From positions 1,798,001-1,862,000 of the forward strand of contig NZ_QBDT01000001.1 in the NCBI RefSeq assembly GCF_004124325.1: DNA of 64,000 nucleotides, in the 5' to 3' direction. Numbering within the stretch: the first letter of the stretch is position 1; the number at the start of each line of letters is the position of its first letter. Below the pieces are notes generated by a model, which ran no database searches, was not told where the DNA came from, and saw only the letters and a program-made list of their open reading frames with translations. Shown here in pieces: positions 9,213-16,629 of this stretch. The position numbers were made by a program, and so were the translations under genes. This DNA comes from Streptomyces sp. L2. Lineage in GTDB: Bacteria; Actinomycetota; Actinomycetes; Streptomycetales; Streptomycetaceae.

Positions 9213-10598
9213 GTGCGTACGAGAGACATGAGGGCGCGGGCGCCCCAGTCCGCGGCATCGGTTCTTCTCGGCCTGTTGCTCGTTGGCGTTGCTACCACTC
9301 CCGCACACGCAGACACAGTCCGCTCCCGGCAGTGGCATCTCGATGCCATGCACGCAGACGAGATGTGGAAGAGCAGCACCGGCCGCGGCATCACGGTGGC
9401 CGTGATCGACTCAGGAGTCGACGATTCTCTGACTGACCTCAGAGGTCAGGTGCTTGACGGAAAGGACTATTCCAACCAGCGCGGTGATGAGCATACGGAT
9501 ATCGCCGGCCACGGCACGGACATGGCCGCACTGATCGCCGCCACTGGCGCGCGGGGCACCGTGAACGGATCGTATGGTCTGGCACCCGGAGTCAAGATCC
9601 TCCCCATCCGAATGCGATATTCCACTGAGGATTTTGGTCAAGTGGACGCAGGCGCTCAGTATTCCAGGGTGTTGACACAGGCCATCCGGTACGCCGCCGA
9701 CTCGGAGGCCCAGATCATCAACGTTTCGATGGGAGCCCCTGACTCCCCTGGCCGGACGAACGTCAGTACCCCACAACTTGCTGCCGCGGTCCGGTACGCA
9801 CTAACGAAGGGAAAGTTGATCTTCGCGGGTGTGGGGAACAGCGGTGACAAGGCCAACTGGCCTGAATACCCGGCGGCCACCCCGGGGGTCGTCGGTGTAG
9901 GTGCGGCGGACGAGGACGCCCACGTTGCCCCGTTCTCTCAACACGGAAATCAGGTTGACCTGGTGGCACCCGGTGTGGACCTGGTTCACGCCTGCCTCGG
10001 CGGCACGGAAATCTGCAAGTCGCAGGGTACTAGCGGCGCAACCGCCCTCGCCTCCGCGTCGGCGGCGCTCATCTGGGCCAAACACCCCGACTGGACCAAC
10101 AACCAGGTCCTCCGGGTCATGCTGAACACGGCCAGCAAACCGACCAGGGGCGAGAAGAGGAGCGACTACGTCGGGTACGGCGGCGTGCGGCCCCGGGCCG
10201 CTCTCAAGAACCCGGGCGACCCCGGTCCCGCAGACGAGTACCCACTGCCTGACCTGGCGGCTGCGGCATCCGCGGCTCCCTCGCCCAAGGCATCCACGCC
10301 GACCCAAGCCGCTGGGGCTGACGAGAAGGACGACCAACCGCGAGGCACGGCCTCCGTTACGAGCGGAAGCGGGTCCAGAACCCTTTGGATCTACCTCGGT
10401 GTCGCCGCCGCCGCGGTTCTTGGATCCGCCGCCGGGGTCTCGGCCCTTCGTGCACGCCGTCGCCGGACGACTTCGAGCTCGGCCGCACCACCCGCATACC
10501 CCCCATACCCTCAACCGCCGCAGACACCCTCTCAGGGGCACGCAGGCGGCCCATCGCCTGCAGACAACGCACCGCACGGCCCGGGGCCATGCTCATGA
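9213..10598 (+). CDS. Mycosin-like S8 serine protease, first copy
   Basis: Secreted, membrane-anchored subtilisin-family protease of 461 residues. It has an N-terminal signal sequence (SVLLGLLLVGVATTPAHA), a peptidase S8 domain, a proline/alanine linker and a C-terminal helix (LWIYLGVAAAAVLGSAAG) followed by Arg-rich residues. The triad is Asp66 (VIDSGVD), His100 (GHGTDMA) and Ser274 (GTSGATA), with the oxyanion Asn in GVGNSGD. The usual GTSFAAP context of mycosins is altered to GTSGATAL. GTG 9213 is chosen over ATG 9195 because it has an AGGAAAG site. This is a second mycosin besides mycP at 18123-19358 and probably serves the adjacent accessory substrates. Confidence 0.85.
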   Translation: MRTRDMRARAPQSAASVLLGLLLVGVATTPAHADTVRSRQWHLDAMHADEMWKSSTGRGITVAVIDSGVDDSLTDLRGQVLDGKDYSNQRGDEHTDIAGHGTDMAALIAATGARGTVNGSYGLAPGVKILPIRMRYSTEDFGQVDAGAQYSRVLTQAIRYAADSEAQIINVSMGAPDSPGRTNVSTPQLAAAVRYALTKGKLIFAGVGNSGDKANWPEYPAATPGVVGVGAADEDAHVAPFSQHGNQVDLVAPGVDLVHACLGGTEICKSQGTSGATALASASAALIWAKHPDWTNNQVLRVMLNTASKPTRGEKRSDYVGYGGVRPRAALKNPGDPGPADEYPLPDLAAAASAAPSPKASTPTQAAGADEKDDQPRGTASVTSGSGSRTLWIYLGVAAAAVLGSAAGVSALRARRRRTTSSSAAPPAYPPYPQPPQTPSQGHAGGPSPADNAPHGPGPCS

Positions 10599-10649
10599 GA
10601 TCACAAACAGGTATTCGATCACTTGCCGGTGCCGGCCGAGGGGACAGCC

Positions 10650-11081
10650 ATGTCATCGTTCGATGAGTTGTGGGGGCAGGCCCGAACCACTGCTACGGCT
10701 CGCCAGCACAGCAGTATGCAGTTGAATCAGCTTGCCGCCAGCGGAGGCGGGGACAGTAGTTCGGACTACACAGTGACGTCGCCCGATTTGAAAGCGGTGG
10801 GCAACGAGGCTCAGAAGTTGTATCACCACCTGGAGACCGACGCGTTCTACGCCGGTGCCACAACAAACACGGCCTCGACTGATCTGACCAATGATGGTTT
10901 CAAGACAGGCTTCGCCCTCTATTCCGCGTGGGATACGTGGCGGTCGCAGGCCGAAGCGCTACTCAGTGCGTGCGCCCACATCCACAACCACCTAGAGGAC
11001 ACGGTCATCACCCATCAGAACCATGAAGAATTCCTCGTGACCAACCTCTCCGTCGAAGACATCGACAAGCACTTCAAGTGA
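10650..11081 (+). CDS. Small helical protein of the ESX accessory block
   Basis: 143-residue protein that I do not recognise by family. It starts MSSFDELWGQARTTATARQ after a GAGGGG site. It has helical stretches (LKAVGNEAQKLYHHLETDAF, AWDTWRSQAEALLSACAHI) and no signal peptide or membrane helix. It lacks a strict W-x-G turn, but the size, the Trp-containing middle and the position fit a WXG100-like chaperone or partner. The next gene, 10 bases downstream, encodes a 749-residue WXG-headed protein, so the two likely form a partner-substrate pair. Confidence 0.72.
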   Translation: MSSFDELWGQARTTATARQHSSMQLNQLAASGGGDSSSDYTVTSPDLKAVGNEAQKLYHHLETDAFYAGATTNTASTDLTNDGFKTGFALYSAWDTWRSQAEALLSACAHIHNHLEDTVITHQNHEEFLVTNLSVEDIDKHFK

Positions 11082-11091
11082 GGTATTCAGC

Positions 11092-13341
11092 ATGGTGAGT
11101 TTCGAACACCTTCTCAACGCTCGGCTGGGGAGCCTACAACATGCCGTCGATGACTGGTCTGAGACGGTCAAGAAGCTGACAAGCCTTCAGGAGCAGGCCG
11201 AGAACGGGATGCAGCGGAAGGCCGAGAAGGCCGACTGGAAGGGAGAGAACGCCGGCATCACCCTGCCTTTCGTTAAGAAAAGCGCGAAAGAATTTGGCGA
11301 CGCGGTCAAGGAATCCGAGAGCATCCACAATATCCTTCGGGACGCCCTGTCCGAGTTCAAATCGGCCAAGAAAAGACTCACCGACACGGTAGATGCCGCG
11401 CCGTCCAAAGGAATTCGCATCGACTCCAACGGGGCTGTCAGTTATCTGGTCCATCCTGATCGTCGCGGTAAGAATTACGACGGGCCAGACCCCAAGGAAG
11501 CAGACTTCAATAAAGTCCGTGCTGACGTACAGTCCGCTCTTGACCAAGCGACCGACGCAGACGAAACCGCATCCCGAGCACTCACCACACTTGCCGACAG
11601 GGATGCACACAACTTCTCCGGCTCACTCAAGCAAGCCCGTCGAGTTCAAGATGAGCAAGACGCGCAGGCAGCCGCCAAGATCGTCGCAAAGGGGGATGAC
11701 GCAACCCCCGAGGAGATCGGCCGCCTGAACAAGTACCTTAAAGACAACAAGGGCGACCAGTACTTTGCAGAACGATTCGCCATCGACGTCGGCGTCAAGG
11801 GTACGCTCAAGTATTGGGCCGACATGGGCGATCCCAGCGATGGCTCTCGGCTGGGCATCGATCACTCGAAGCAGATCTCCGAACTGCAGAAGAACTGGAG
11901 TCTCACGCTGGCCAGCGCGTCACATTCCGACAGTCCGGACATGGACAAATGGAAAGCCAGCGTGATCAAATCGGGCGATGATCCCGTACGCACAATTGGA
12001 ACATCTGCTTACGGCTTTCAGATCATGAGCAATCTGATGCGAGACGGTTCCTATGATTCGAAATTTCTGCGCGATTACGGACATGCAGTCTTCGCCACGG
12101 AACGTCGACTGACCCATGACGGAGTTATCAAACCGGAGCAAGGCTGGAACTCGACATCCATGGGCACGGCGCCGAAGTTGAACTGGAACGGAAAGGGCGT
12201 GGGCTCGGATCCGGTGACCGGCTTCATGGAGGCACTCGGCCATAACTCCAGGGCTTCAACAGAATTCTTCAACAGCAAGATCGACCTAACGCCGGACAAC
12301 ACACAGGACCATAAATACGTCGATGCATTCAAGTATGTCACTCAGGACCGGGACTGGATTAAAGACGTCTCAAGCAGCGGCCCTACCGATAAGTACGGTT
12401 ATGAAAGCTTGGGCCACGCATTGGAATCCGCTACATTGGGCCATTCCTACGACGACCCAAAACCTCAACTTTTGCGCACCGACGACAGCGCGAAAGTCAT
12501 GGAGAAGGTTGTGGACGCGTATGGTGATCCCAAACTCTTGAAAAAGGAAGAGGCATTGTCCGGGAGCCTGGGTCGCATGACCGCGGGCTATGTGGACGAC
12601 GTGAACTGGGCACTGAACGAGAACCGGGCGGACAGCATGTTCGCACCCGGCCACCATGCGCACGGTCATGCTGAGTTCGGTATGGCTGGGGCGCGTAAAT
12701 TTCTCAGTTCACTTGGTCAGCATCCGGACGCTTACGCCGAAGTCGCCACCGCGGAACGCGTATACACGGGCACTGCGATGGAAGCTCAGGTCGACTCCAG
12801 CGGTCACATCCACGAACCACGCGTCCGCGAGGCCTTGCGGACCGGCTCCGAAGTCCAGGGAATGCTGGACCAAGCTCGGGCCGACCAGGTCGAGGCGGAG
12901 GGCAAGGAGAAGGACCAGGAATACAACGACGCCCTGGCCAAGCGGACGGCCTGGTGGACGTTCGGCGCCGGGGTCGGCATCGCTACAGGCGCGGCCTTCC
13001 TCCCGCCGGCAGCCGCTGCTGGTGTAGCTGCTACCTTGATCCCTCTTGCGGTGGACCAGGGAAAGGCGCTCGCGCAACAGACGATCGGCAATTTTATCGG
13101 CGACTGGGGCGAATCCGACCAGCAGGACAGTGGCGATGATATCCAAAAGCAGCGTCGGGCAATCTTCACGGTCGGCGAATCCAATGCACAGTATCCTATG
13201 GATCACTTCCTGAAACATCATCGCATCGACCCGGACACCAGTAACTTCGCCCAAAACTTGGAGACCGACATGGTTGCCGGCTACGGCAAGGGAACGGACC
13301 GCGAGAATCAACAGGGCGTTCTTCCGCAAACTGGCGATTAA
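11092..13341 (+). CDS. Large WXG-headed putative type VII effector
   Basis: 749-residue protein. The first 100 residues form a helical hairpin with a W-x-G turn (W49-K-G51 in ADWKGENAG), as in type VII substrates. The middle (NKYLKDNKGDQYFAERFA, then GTAPKLNWNGKGVGSDPVTG) resembles a Streptomyces family I know as DUF6571-type, a label I hold loosely. Near the C-terminus are hydrophobic segments (TAWWTFGAGVGIATGAAFL, AGVAATLIPLAV) that could enter a membrane. No recognisable enzyme motif is visible. Codon use is less GC-biased than in the core ESX genes. A lipoprotein gene follows 12 bases later; a toxin with a surface-anchored partner is a reasonable but unproven reading. Confidence 0.78.
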   Translation: MVSFEHLLNARLGSLQHAVDDWSETVKKLTSLQEQAENGMQRKAEKADWKGENAGITLPFVKKSAKEFGDAVKESESIHNILRDALSEFKSAKKRLTDTVDAAPSKGIRIDSNGAVSYLVHPDRRGKNYDGPDPKEADFNKVRADVQSALDQATDADETASRALTTLADRDAHNFSGSLKQARRVQDEQDAQAAAKIVAKGDDATPEEIGRLNKYLKDNKGDQYFAERFAIDVGVKGTLKYWADMGDPSDGSRLGIDHSKQISELQKNWSLTLASASHSDSPDMDKWKASVIKSGDDPVRTIGTSAYGFQIMSNLMRDGSYDSKFLRDYGHAVFATERRLTHDGVIKPEQGWNSTSMGTAPKLNWNGKGVGSDPVTGFMEALGHNSRASTEFFNSKIDLTPDNTQDHKYVDAFKYVTQDRDWIKDVSSSGPTDKYGYESLGHALESATLGHSYDDPKPQLLRTDDSAKVMEKVVDAYGDPKLLKKEEALSGSLGRMTAGYVDDVNWALNENRADSMFAPGHHAHGHAEFGMAGARKFLSSLGQHPDAYAEVATAERVYTGTAMEAQVDSSGHIHEPRVREALRTGSEVQGMLDQARADQVEAEGKEKDQEYNDALAKRTAWWTFGAGVGIATGAAFLPPAAAAGVAATLIPLAVDQGKALAQQTIGNFIGDWGESDQQDSGDDIQKQRRAIFTVGESNAQYPMDHFLKHHRIDPDTSNFAQNLETDMVAGYGKGTDRENQQGVLPQTGD

Positions 13342-13353
13342 GGGGAACACCAA

Positions 13354-14031
13354 ATGGATTCTACACACACCACGGTCAGTCGCGTAGCCGCTGCACTGCT
13401 GGTCATCGCCGGGGTTTCCGCTTGCCATTCCGGTAGCCGGAGAGATACGCCCTCCTCCGTGGAACAAGCCGCAGATACTAACTGTGGTGGAGCTCTGAAC
13501 AGCGCGGCCTTGATCGCTGCTCAGCGGCTTGTCGGCTCCCAGTCATTCACCACTTCCACCATAAAGGGTGGCACCGCCGGAACTGCCAGAAGAATTATTG
13601 CCGAGTATCGAACTCATGGTGTCACCGGCACTCAAAGGTCGGGGCTCTGCTGGATCTATGGATCCAAGAAAGATCTCAGTGACCTCACCATCTCCTTTTC
13701 TCTTTCACAGGACGTTCCACAGAGTCACGACGTAGCCTCCAAATTCACCCCATATCGACTGGGTTCACTTGCACTGACAAGCGCCCAGCGGGCTGTAATT
13801 TATTTGAAGTGCTCCAGTACCAAGTTCGAGAGCGACAGCGACCGGCAAACGTTCATACTTCGTGGTGAGGTCAATAATCGTTATACACCGGACGGAGCCC
13901 CCACCGAGGCACAAAGGAACAACCTCGTCGTGATGTACTCAGCCAGCCTCGCCCTGGTCAAGACGCTGGTCTGCGCAAACGATGCAGGCCTGCCGGACAA
14001 ATTCGGGATGCCCGTCCAAGAGAGCTACTAG
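13354..14031 (+). CDS. Putative lipoprotein paired with the large WXG protein
   Basis: 225-residue exported lipoprotein. It has a short basic N-terminus, a hydrophobic stretch (AAALLVIAGVSA) and a lipobox with cysteine in GVSAC-HS. The mature part has several cysteines (NCGG, GLCWIYG, YLKCSS, LVCAND) that could form disulfides. An AGGGGAAC site precedes ATG 13354. GC content in the parts I counted is near 50%, well below the flanking genes. It follows the 749-residue gene closely and so is probably cotranscribed. I do not recognise the family; an immunity or surface-partner role is inferred only from the arrangement. Confidence 0.8.
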   Translation: MDSTHTTVSRVAAALLVIAGVSACHSGSRRDTPSSVEQAADTNCGGALNSAALIAAQRLVGSQSFTTSTIKGGTAGTARRIIAEYRTHGVTGTQRSGLCWIYGSKKDLSDLTISFSLSQDVPQSHDVASKFTPYRLGSLALTSAQRAVIYLKCSSTKFESDSDRQTFILRGEVNNRYTPDGAPTEAQRNNLVVMYSASLALVKTLVCANDAGLPDKFGMPVQESY

Positions 14032-14436
14032 TGTCTCGTGATGCTGTTCAAGGAACCTGAGGATTCTGTGATCGTTGAGTCAGGTATGGATCTCTCCTCT
14101 GAACAGATGGCAGAACTGCGGGAGTTGGCCGGGGCGCGGGATGTTCCGGCGGATGTGGCGCTTCGTGCTCGGATCGTGTTGTGGTCCGGTGAGGGGCGGC
14201 GGCGCAAGGACATTGCCGAACTCGCCGGTGTGGCGCCGCTGACGGTGGACCGTTGCAAGGCCCGTTATGCCGAGCGGGGTCTGGCCGGTTTGGAGGAGAA
14301 GCGCCGCGGCGGGCCGCGTACCCAGGTGCCGCCGCAGGTGCGGGCTCGGGTGATCGCTTTGACGAGGATGTCCCCGCCGGCGGATTCCGGTCTCTCGCAC
14401 TGGTCGACGCGGACGCTGGCCGATCATCTGAGGCGA
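14032..14436 (+). mobile_element. IS630-family insertion sequence fragment (left end only)
   Basis: The segment begins immediately after the TAG of the preceding lipoprotein gene, next to TA dinucleotides, the IS630 target. It carries the N-terminal third of an IS630-type transposase. Homology stops abruptly near 14436, where the sequence switches to the tail of an unrelated gene. No right terminus or DDE catalytic region remains, so the element is dead. Confidence 0.75.
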
Positions 14437-14559
14437 ATACGAGCCCGCTCTCTGCATATCTGGCAGCTCACCCGGAGCTCAAGGACACTTCTTGGTACCA
14501 CCAAACCAAAAGGGTCATGGAGCAAGGCTATACTTCCGGAGTCAGTGAGAGCGACCTGA
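14086..14559 (+). pseudogene. Truncated IS630-family transposase fused to foreign sequence
   Basis: About 117 residues from ATG 14086 match the helix-turn-helix region of IS630 transposases: [59 protein letters not shown]. Intact relatives continue with a DDE domain of some 200 residues, which is missing. After DHLRR (14436) the reading frame runs out of frame through the remnant of another gene and stops at 14559. The surviving piece could bind DNA but cannot catalyse transposition. Confidence 0.85.
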
Positions 14560-14573
14560 CAGATACGGACTGA
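14437..14573 (+). pseudogene. C-terminal remnant of a lost ESX-block gene
   Basis: In the frame shifted from the transposase, about 45 codons read as a normal protein tail: SPLSAYLAAHPELKDTSWYH, then VMEQGYTSGVSESDLTDTD and a TGA at 14571. No start codon or body remains; the upstream part was replaced by the IS fragment. It stands directly before a lipoprotein gene, the position held by the 749-residue protein in the neighbouring pair. It is therefore probably the end of a second large effector-like gene removed by an IS-associated deletion. Confidence 0.6.
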
Positions 14574-14577
14574 TTCG

Positions 14578-15228
14578 ATGCCTCAGAATCGTAGCGCACA
14601 TCCGATGAAATCAGCATGGTGCATGGCCGTAGTCGGTATTGCCCTCACTACCGGATGCTCCGGGGGGATGGATCATCAAGGCGACGATTTCCAGTCTGCT
14701 CGCGAAGTGTGCGGTGGCCTGTCCGACACAGGGGCCCACACTCTGGAGACGATCGCAGCAACAAAAGAGTTCTCGAGCAGCCCCTCGACGGGGAAATTCG
14801 ACATGCCGGAGAACGTTTCGAAGGAATTTACAGGGCCGCCTGCCCAGAAGCGGTATGACCTCTGCACCATCGAGCCCGAGAACGTGCGTAACGAGCAGCG
14901 GATCGGGTTCTCATTCAAGGTGCTGTCCACGCTCCCACCGGCACCGAACAAGCTTCTCCATGGGAACGTCTACTTCAAGGTGGGCCTGCGTGCCTGGGCC
15001 ACTACTCTGGGTGCGCGACTGTACTTCACCTGCCAGCCTTCGAATGCTCCTGCTGACAGGCCGCCGGCCCGGGTGGTCCAGACAGACTTCTGGTACGCCC
15101 CGGCGAGCCGGGGGAAAGTGTCGTACAAGGGCAACATGGAATTGCTGAACGAAGCGTCATACAAGCTTGCGAAGCAGTTGTCGTGCTCTGAGAGTGCGGG
15201 TCTGAGTCACGAACTGGACGCCAGCTGA
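14578..15228 (+). CDS. Second putative lipoprotein of the accessory block
   Basis: 216-residue lipoprotein with a signal sequence (WCMAVVGIALTT) and lipobox cysteine in LTTGC-SG. The mature part is about 185 residues with paired cysteines (EVCGG, LCTIEP, FTCQPS, LSCSES), a spacing comparable to the 225-residue lipoprotein upstream. The two may be distant paralogues. The ATG at 14578 lies 4 bases after the stop of the gene remnant, consistent with former coupling to it. ATG 14605 is an alternative start. The family is not recognised. Confidence 0.78.
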   Translation: MPQNRSAHPMKSAWCMAVVGIALTTGCSGGMDHQGDDFQSAREVCGGLSDTGAHTLETIAATKEFSSSPSTGKFDMPENVSKEFTGPPAQKRYDLCTIEPENVRNEQRIGFSFKVLSTLPPAPNKLLHGNVYFKVGLRAWATTLGARLYFTCQPSNAPADRPPARVVQTDFWYAPASRGKVSYKGNMELLNEASYKLAKQLSCSESAGLSHELDAS

Positions 15229-15238
15229 AACGAGAAGA

Positions 15239-15263
15239 GGAGACGGCGTCCGGCGCCGTCTCC
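15239..15263. terminator. Bidirectional hairpin between convergent genes
   Basis: A perfect 10-bp stem (15239-15248 with 15254-15263) and a 5-base loop lie between the stops of the plus-strand lipoprotein gene and the minus-strand esxA. Confidence 0.7.
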
Positions 15264-15285
15264 CTCTCTCAGTCGCTGCGGAGGC

Positions 15286-15597
15286 TCAGCCCATCAGCAT
15301 CCTGAACCGCGCCGCGTTGCCCTTGTCGGTGTCCTGGTAGCCGATGACCGACTCGTCGAGGAGCTGGGCGATGCGGGCGAGCTTGTGGCTCATCTGGTCC
15401 ATCTGGTCGCTGCTGTCCCGCTGAATCTCGCCGTACGCGGTCTTCGCCTCGCCCTCCCACGTCTCGGCAACCGCCTTGACTCGACGCATGAGGATCTCAA
15501 GCTGTTCTGCCAGGCTCTTGGCTGTGCTGCGGACATCGCTCGCGGCCTGGGTGACGGTGTCGTAGTTGACTGCTGTGCGGTCGGCGTCGAAGCTCAT
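15286..15597 (-). CDS. esxA: WXG100 protein EsxA
   Basis: 103-residue WXG100 protein, a small four-helix-bundle subunit secreted by the type VII system, normally as a dimer with its neighbour. The W-x-G turn is W47-E-G49 in AETWEGEAKTAY, and a C-terminal Y-x3-D signal is visible as YQDTD. ATG 15597 follows a GAGGGAGA site. It lies 30 bases downstream of esxB in the same direction, the standard tandem arrangement. The name follows synteny with the S. coelicolor esxBA pair, where these proteins affect sporulation. Confidence 0.93.
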   Translation of the reverse strand: MSFDADRTAVNYDTVTQAASDVRSTAKSLAEQLEILMRRVKAVAETWEGEAKTAYGEIQRDSSDQMDQMSHKLARIAQLLDESVIGYQDTDKGNAARFRMLMG

Positions 15598-15627
15598 GGT
15601 GCGAATCTCCCTCGTAGATGGTCGGGC

Positions 15628-16035
15628 TCAGGCAAGGTCAGTGATGCGGCTCTTGACCTCGTAAGAGTTGTCCACCTTCCGGATATGAGCGATGCGCTCC
15701 TGCTCCTGGTCCGTGAAACCGCCGATGCTCGCCCTCATTGCTTCTTCGAGATCGACAAGGTCGTCCTGCAGTTTCTTGAGGTTCTTGTTCACGCCCTGCT
15801 GGACCGTGTCGAACTCCTTGCCCGCGGCGCCCTTCCAGCCGGCCTGGACCATGTCCACGACTCGATTCAGCGACGTCACGCGCTCGCTCACCTGAGTGTG
15901 GAAGTCGCGGATGTCGTTCGCAAGCTTCGTTAGCTCATGCTTGCTGTGCGCCTGCCCCTGCGCCATGCGTTCTCTCGCCCTCTTCTTGGAAGCGGCGGTG
16001 ACTTTCACCACCGCGACGGGTCCACCCGGGCTCAT
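15628..16035 (-). CDS. esxB: WXG100 protein EsxB
   Basis: Partner of EsxA in the secreted heterodimer, 135 residues from ATG 16035 or 112 from ATG 15966. The W-x-G turn is W67-K-G69 in QAGWKGAAGKEF (longer numbering), with helices on both sides. The longer start has the better Shine-Dalgarno sequence (AGGAGAG) but adds a basic 23-residue extension (AASKKRARER) that is unusual for WXG100 proteins; the shorter start has only GAGAGAA. The gene is first in the esxBA unit. Its upstream region carries a perfect palindrome at 16114-16131. Confidence 0.9.
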   Translation of the reverse strand: MSPGGPVAVVKVTAASKKRARERMAQGQAHSKHELTKLANDIRDFHTQVSERVTSLNRVVDMVQAGWKGAAGKEFDTVQQGVNKNLKKLQDDLVDLEEAMRASIGGFTDQEQERIAHIRKVDNSYEVKSRITDLA

Positions 16036-16113
16036 GTCCCGGCTCTCCTGGCGGGCAAGACCTGCTGTGCTTGCGCGCTACGCATAGCCGCAGCGTCGCA
16101 CCGCCCCCGTGCG

Positions 16114-16131
16114 GTACCACGAACGTGGTAC
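16114..16131. promoter_or_regulatory. Palindrome in the esxBA upstream region
   Basis: A 7-4-7 perfect inverted repeat, GTACCAC-gaac-GTGGTAC, lies 79 bases upstream of the esxB start and 133 bases upstream of the divergent DUF397 gene. Size and symmetry fit a dimeric regulator's operator. I cannot assign it to a known regulator, and no clear -10/-35 pair was found beside it. Confidence 0.5.
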
Positions 16132-16263
16132 ACGCAGCCACTCTAGTCACTCGACATGGTCCTTCCAACTGCAAAGGCCCGCCAGGGGAGTTCTGTGTGC
16201 CAGTACGGTGACACGTACTGTGAGCGGCACAGCGTTCGCACACCAGGAAGGGGTCGCTGCGGC

Positions 16264-16575
16264 ATGGCCGAGACGGCTGAGGAAATCAAGGCGCGTAAAG
16301 AGCGCGAGCGGGACGAGCTGTACGCCCTCGACATCTCTGACGTCGAGTGGCACTGCGCCCCTGGCACCGAGGAGCACGAGGAGCGGGTCGAGATCGCCTA
16401 CCTGCCCGAGGGTGCCGTAGCCATGCGGTCGTCGCTCGACCCGCAGACCGTGCTGCGCTACACGGAGGCGGAGTGGCGGGCCTTCGTGCTCGGTGCGCGG
16501 GACGGCGAGTTCGATCTCGAGCCGGTGCCGCACAACGGCGGGACTTCGCCTGCGGGGGAAGAGGGAGCCGCGTAG
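16264..16575 (+). CDS. DUF397-like small protein
   Basis: 103-residue acidic protein. The C-terminal half (RSSLDPQTVLRYTEAEWRAF, then GARDGEFD) matches the DUF397 pattern found in many Streptomyces proteins, which usually sit beside XRE-family regulators. No such regulator is adjacent here. ATG 16264 is chosen because it follows an AGGAAGGGG motif; the longer in-frame start at 16156 has none. The gene is divergent from esxBA inside the ESX locus, so a role in that system's control is possible but unproven. Confidence 0.75.
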   Translation: MAETAEEIKARKERERDELYALDISDVEWHCAPGTEEHEERVEIAYLPEGAVAMRSSLDPQTVLRYTEAEWRAFVLGARDGEFDLEPVPHNGGTSPAGEEGAA

Positions 16576-16589
16576 GGGGGCCGATCTGT

Positions 16590-16623
16590 GGCGAGGGCGG
16601 TACGCATGCGTGCCGCCCTCGCC
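16590..16623. terminator. Bidirectional hairpin between convergent genes
   Basis: A long inverted repeat with one mismatch (16590-16606 with 16607-16623) sits between the convergent DUF397 gene and the beta-propeller gene. It is a likely shared terminator. Confidence 0.7.
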
Positions 16624-16629
16624 CCTGCC

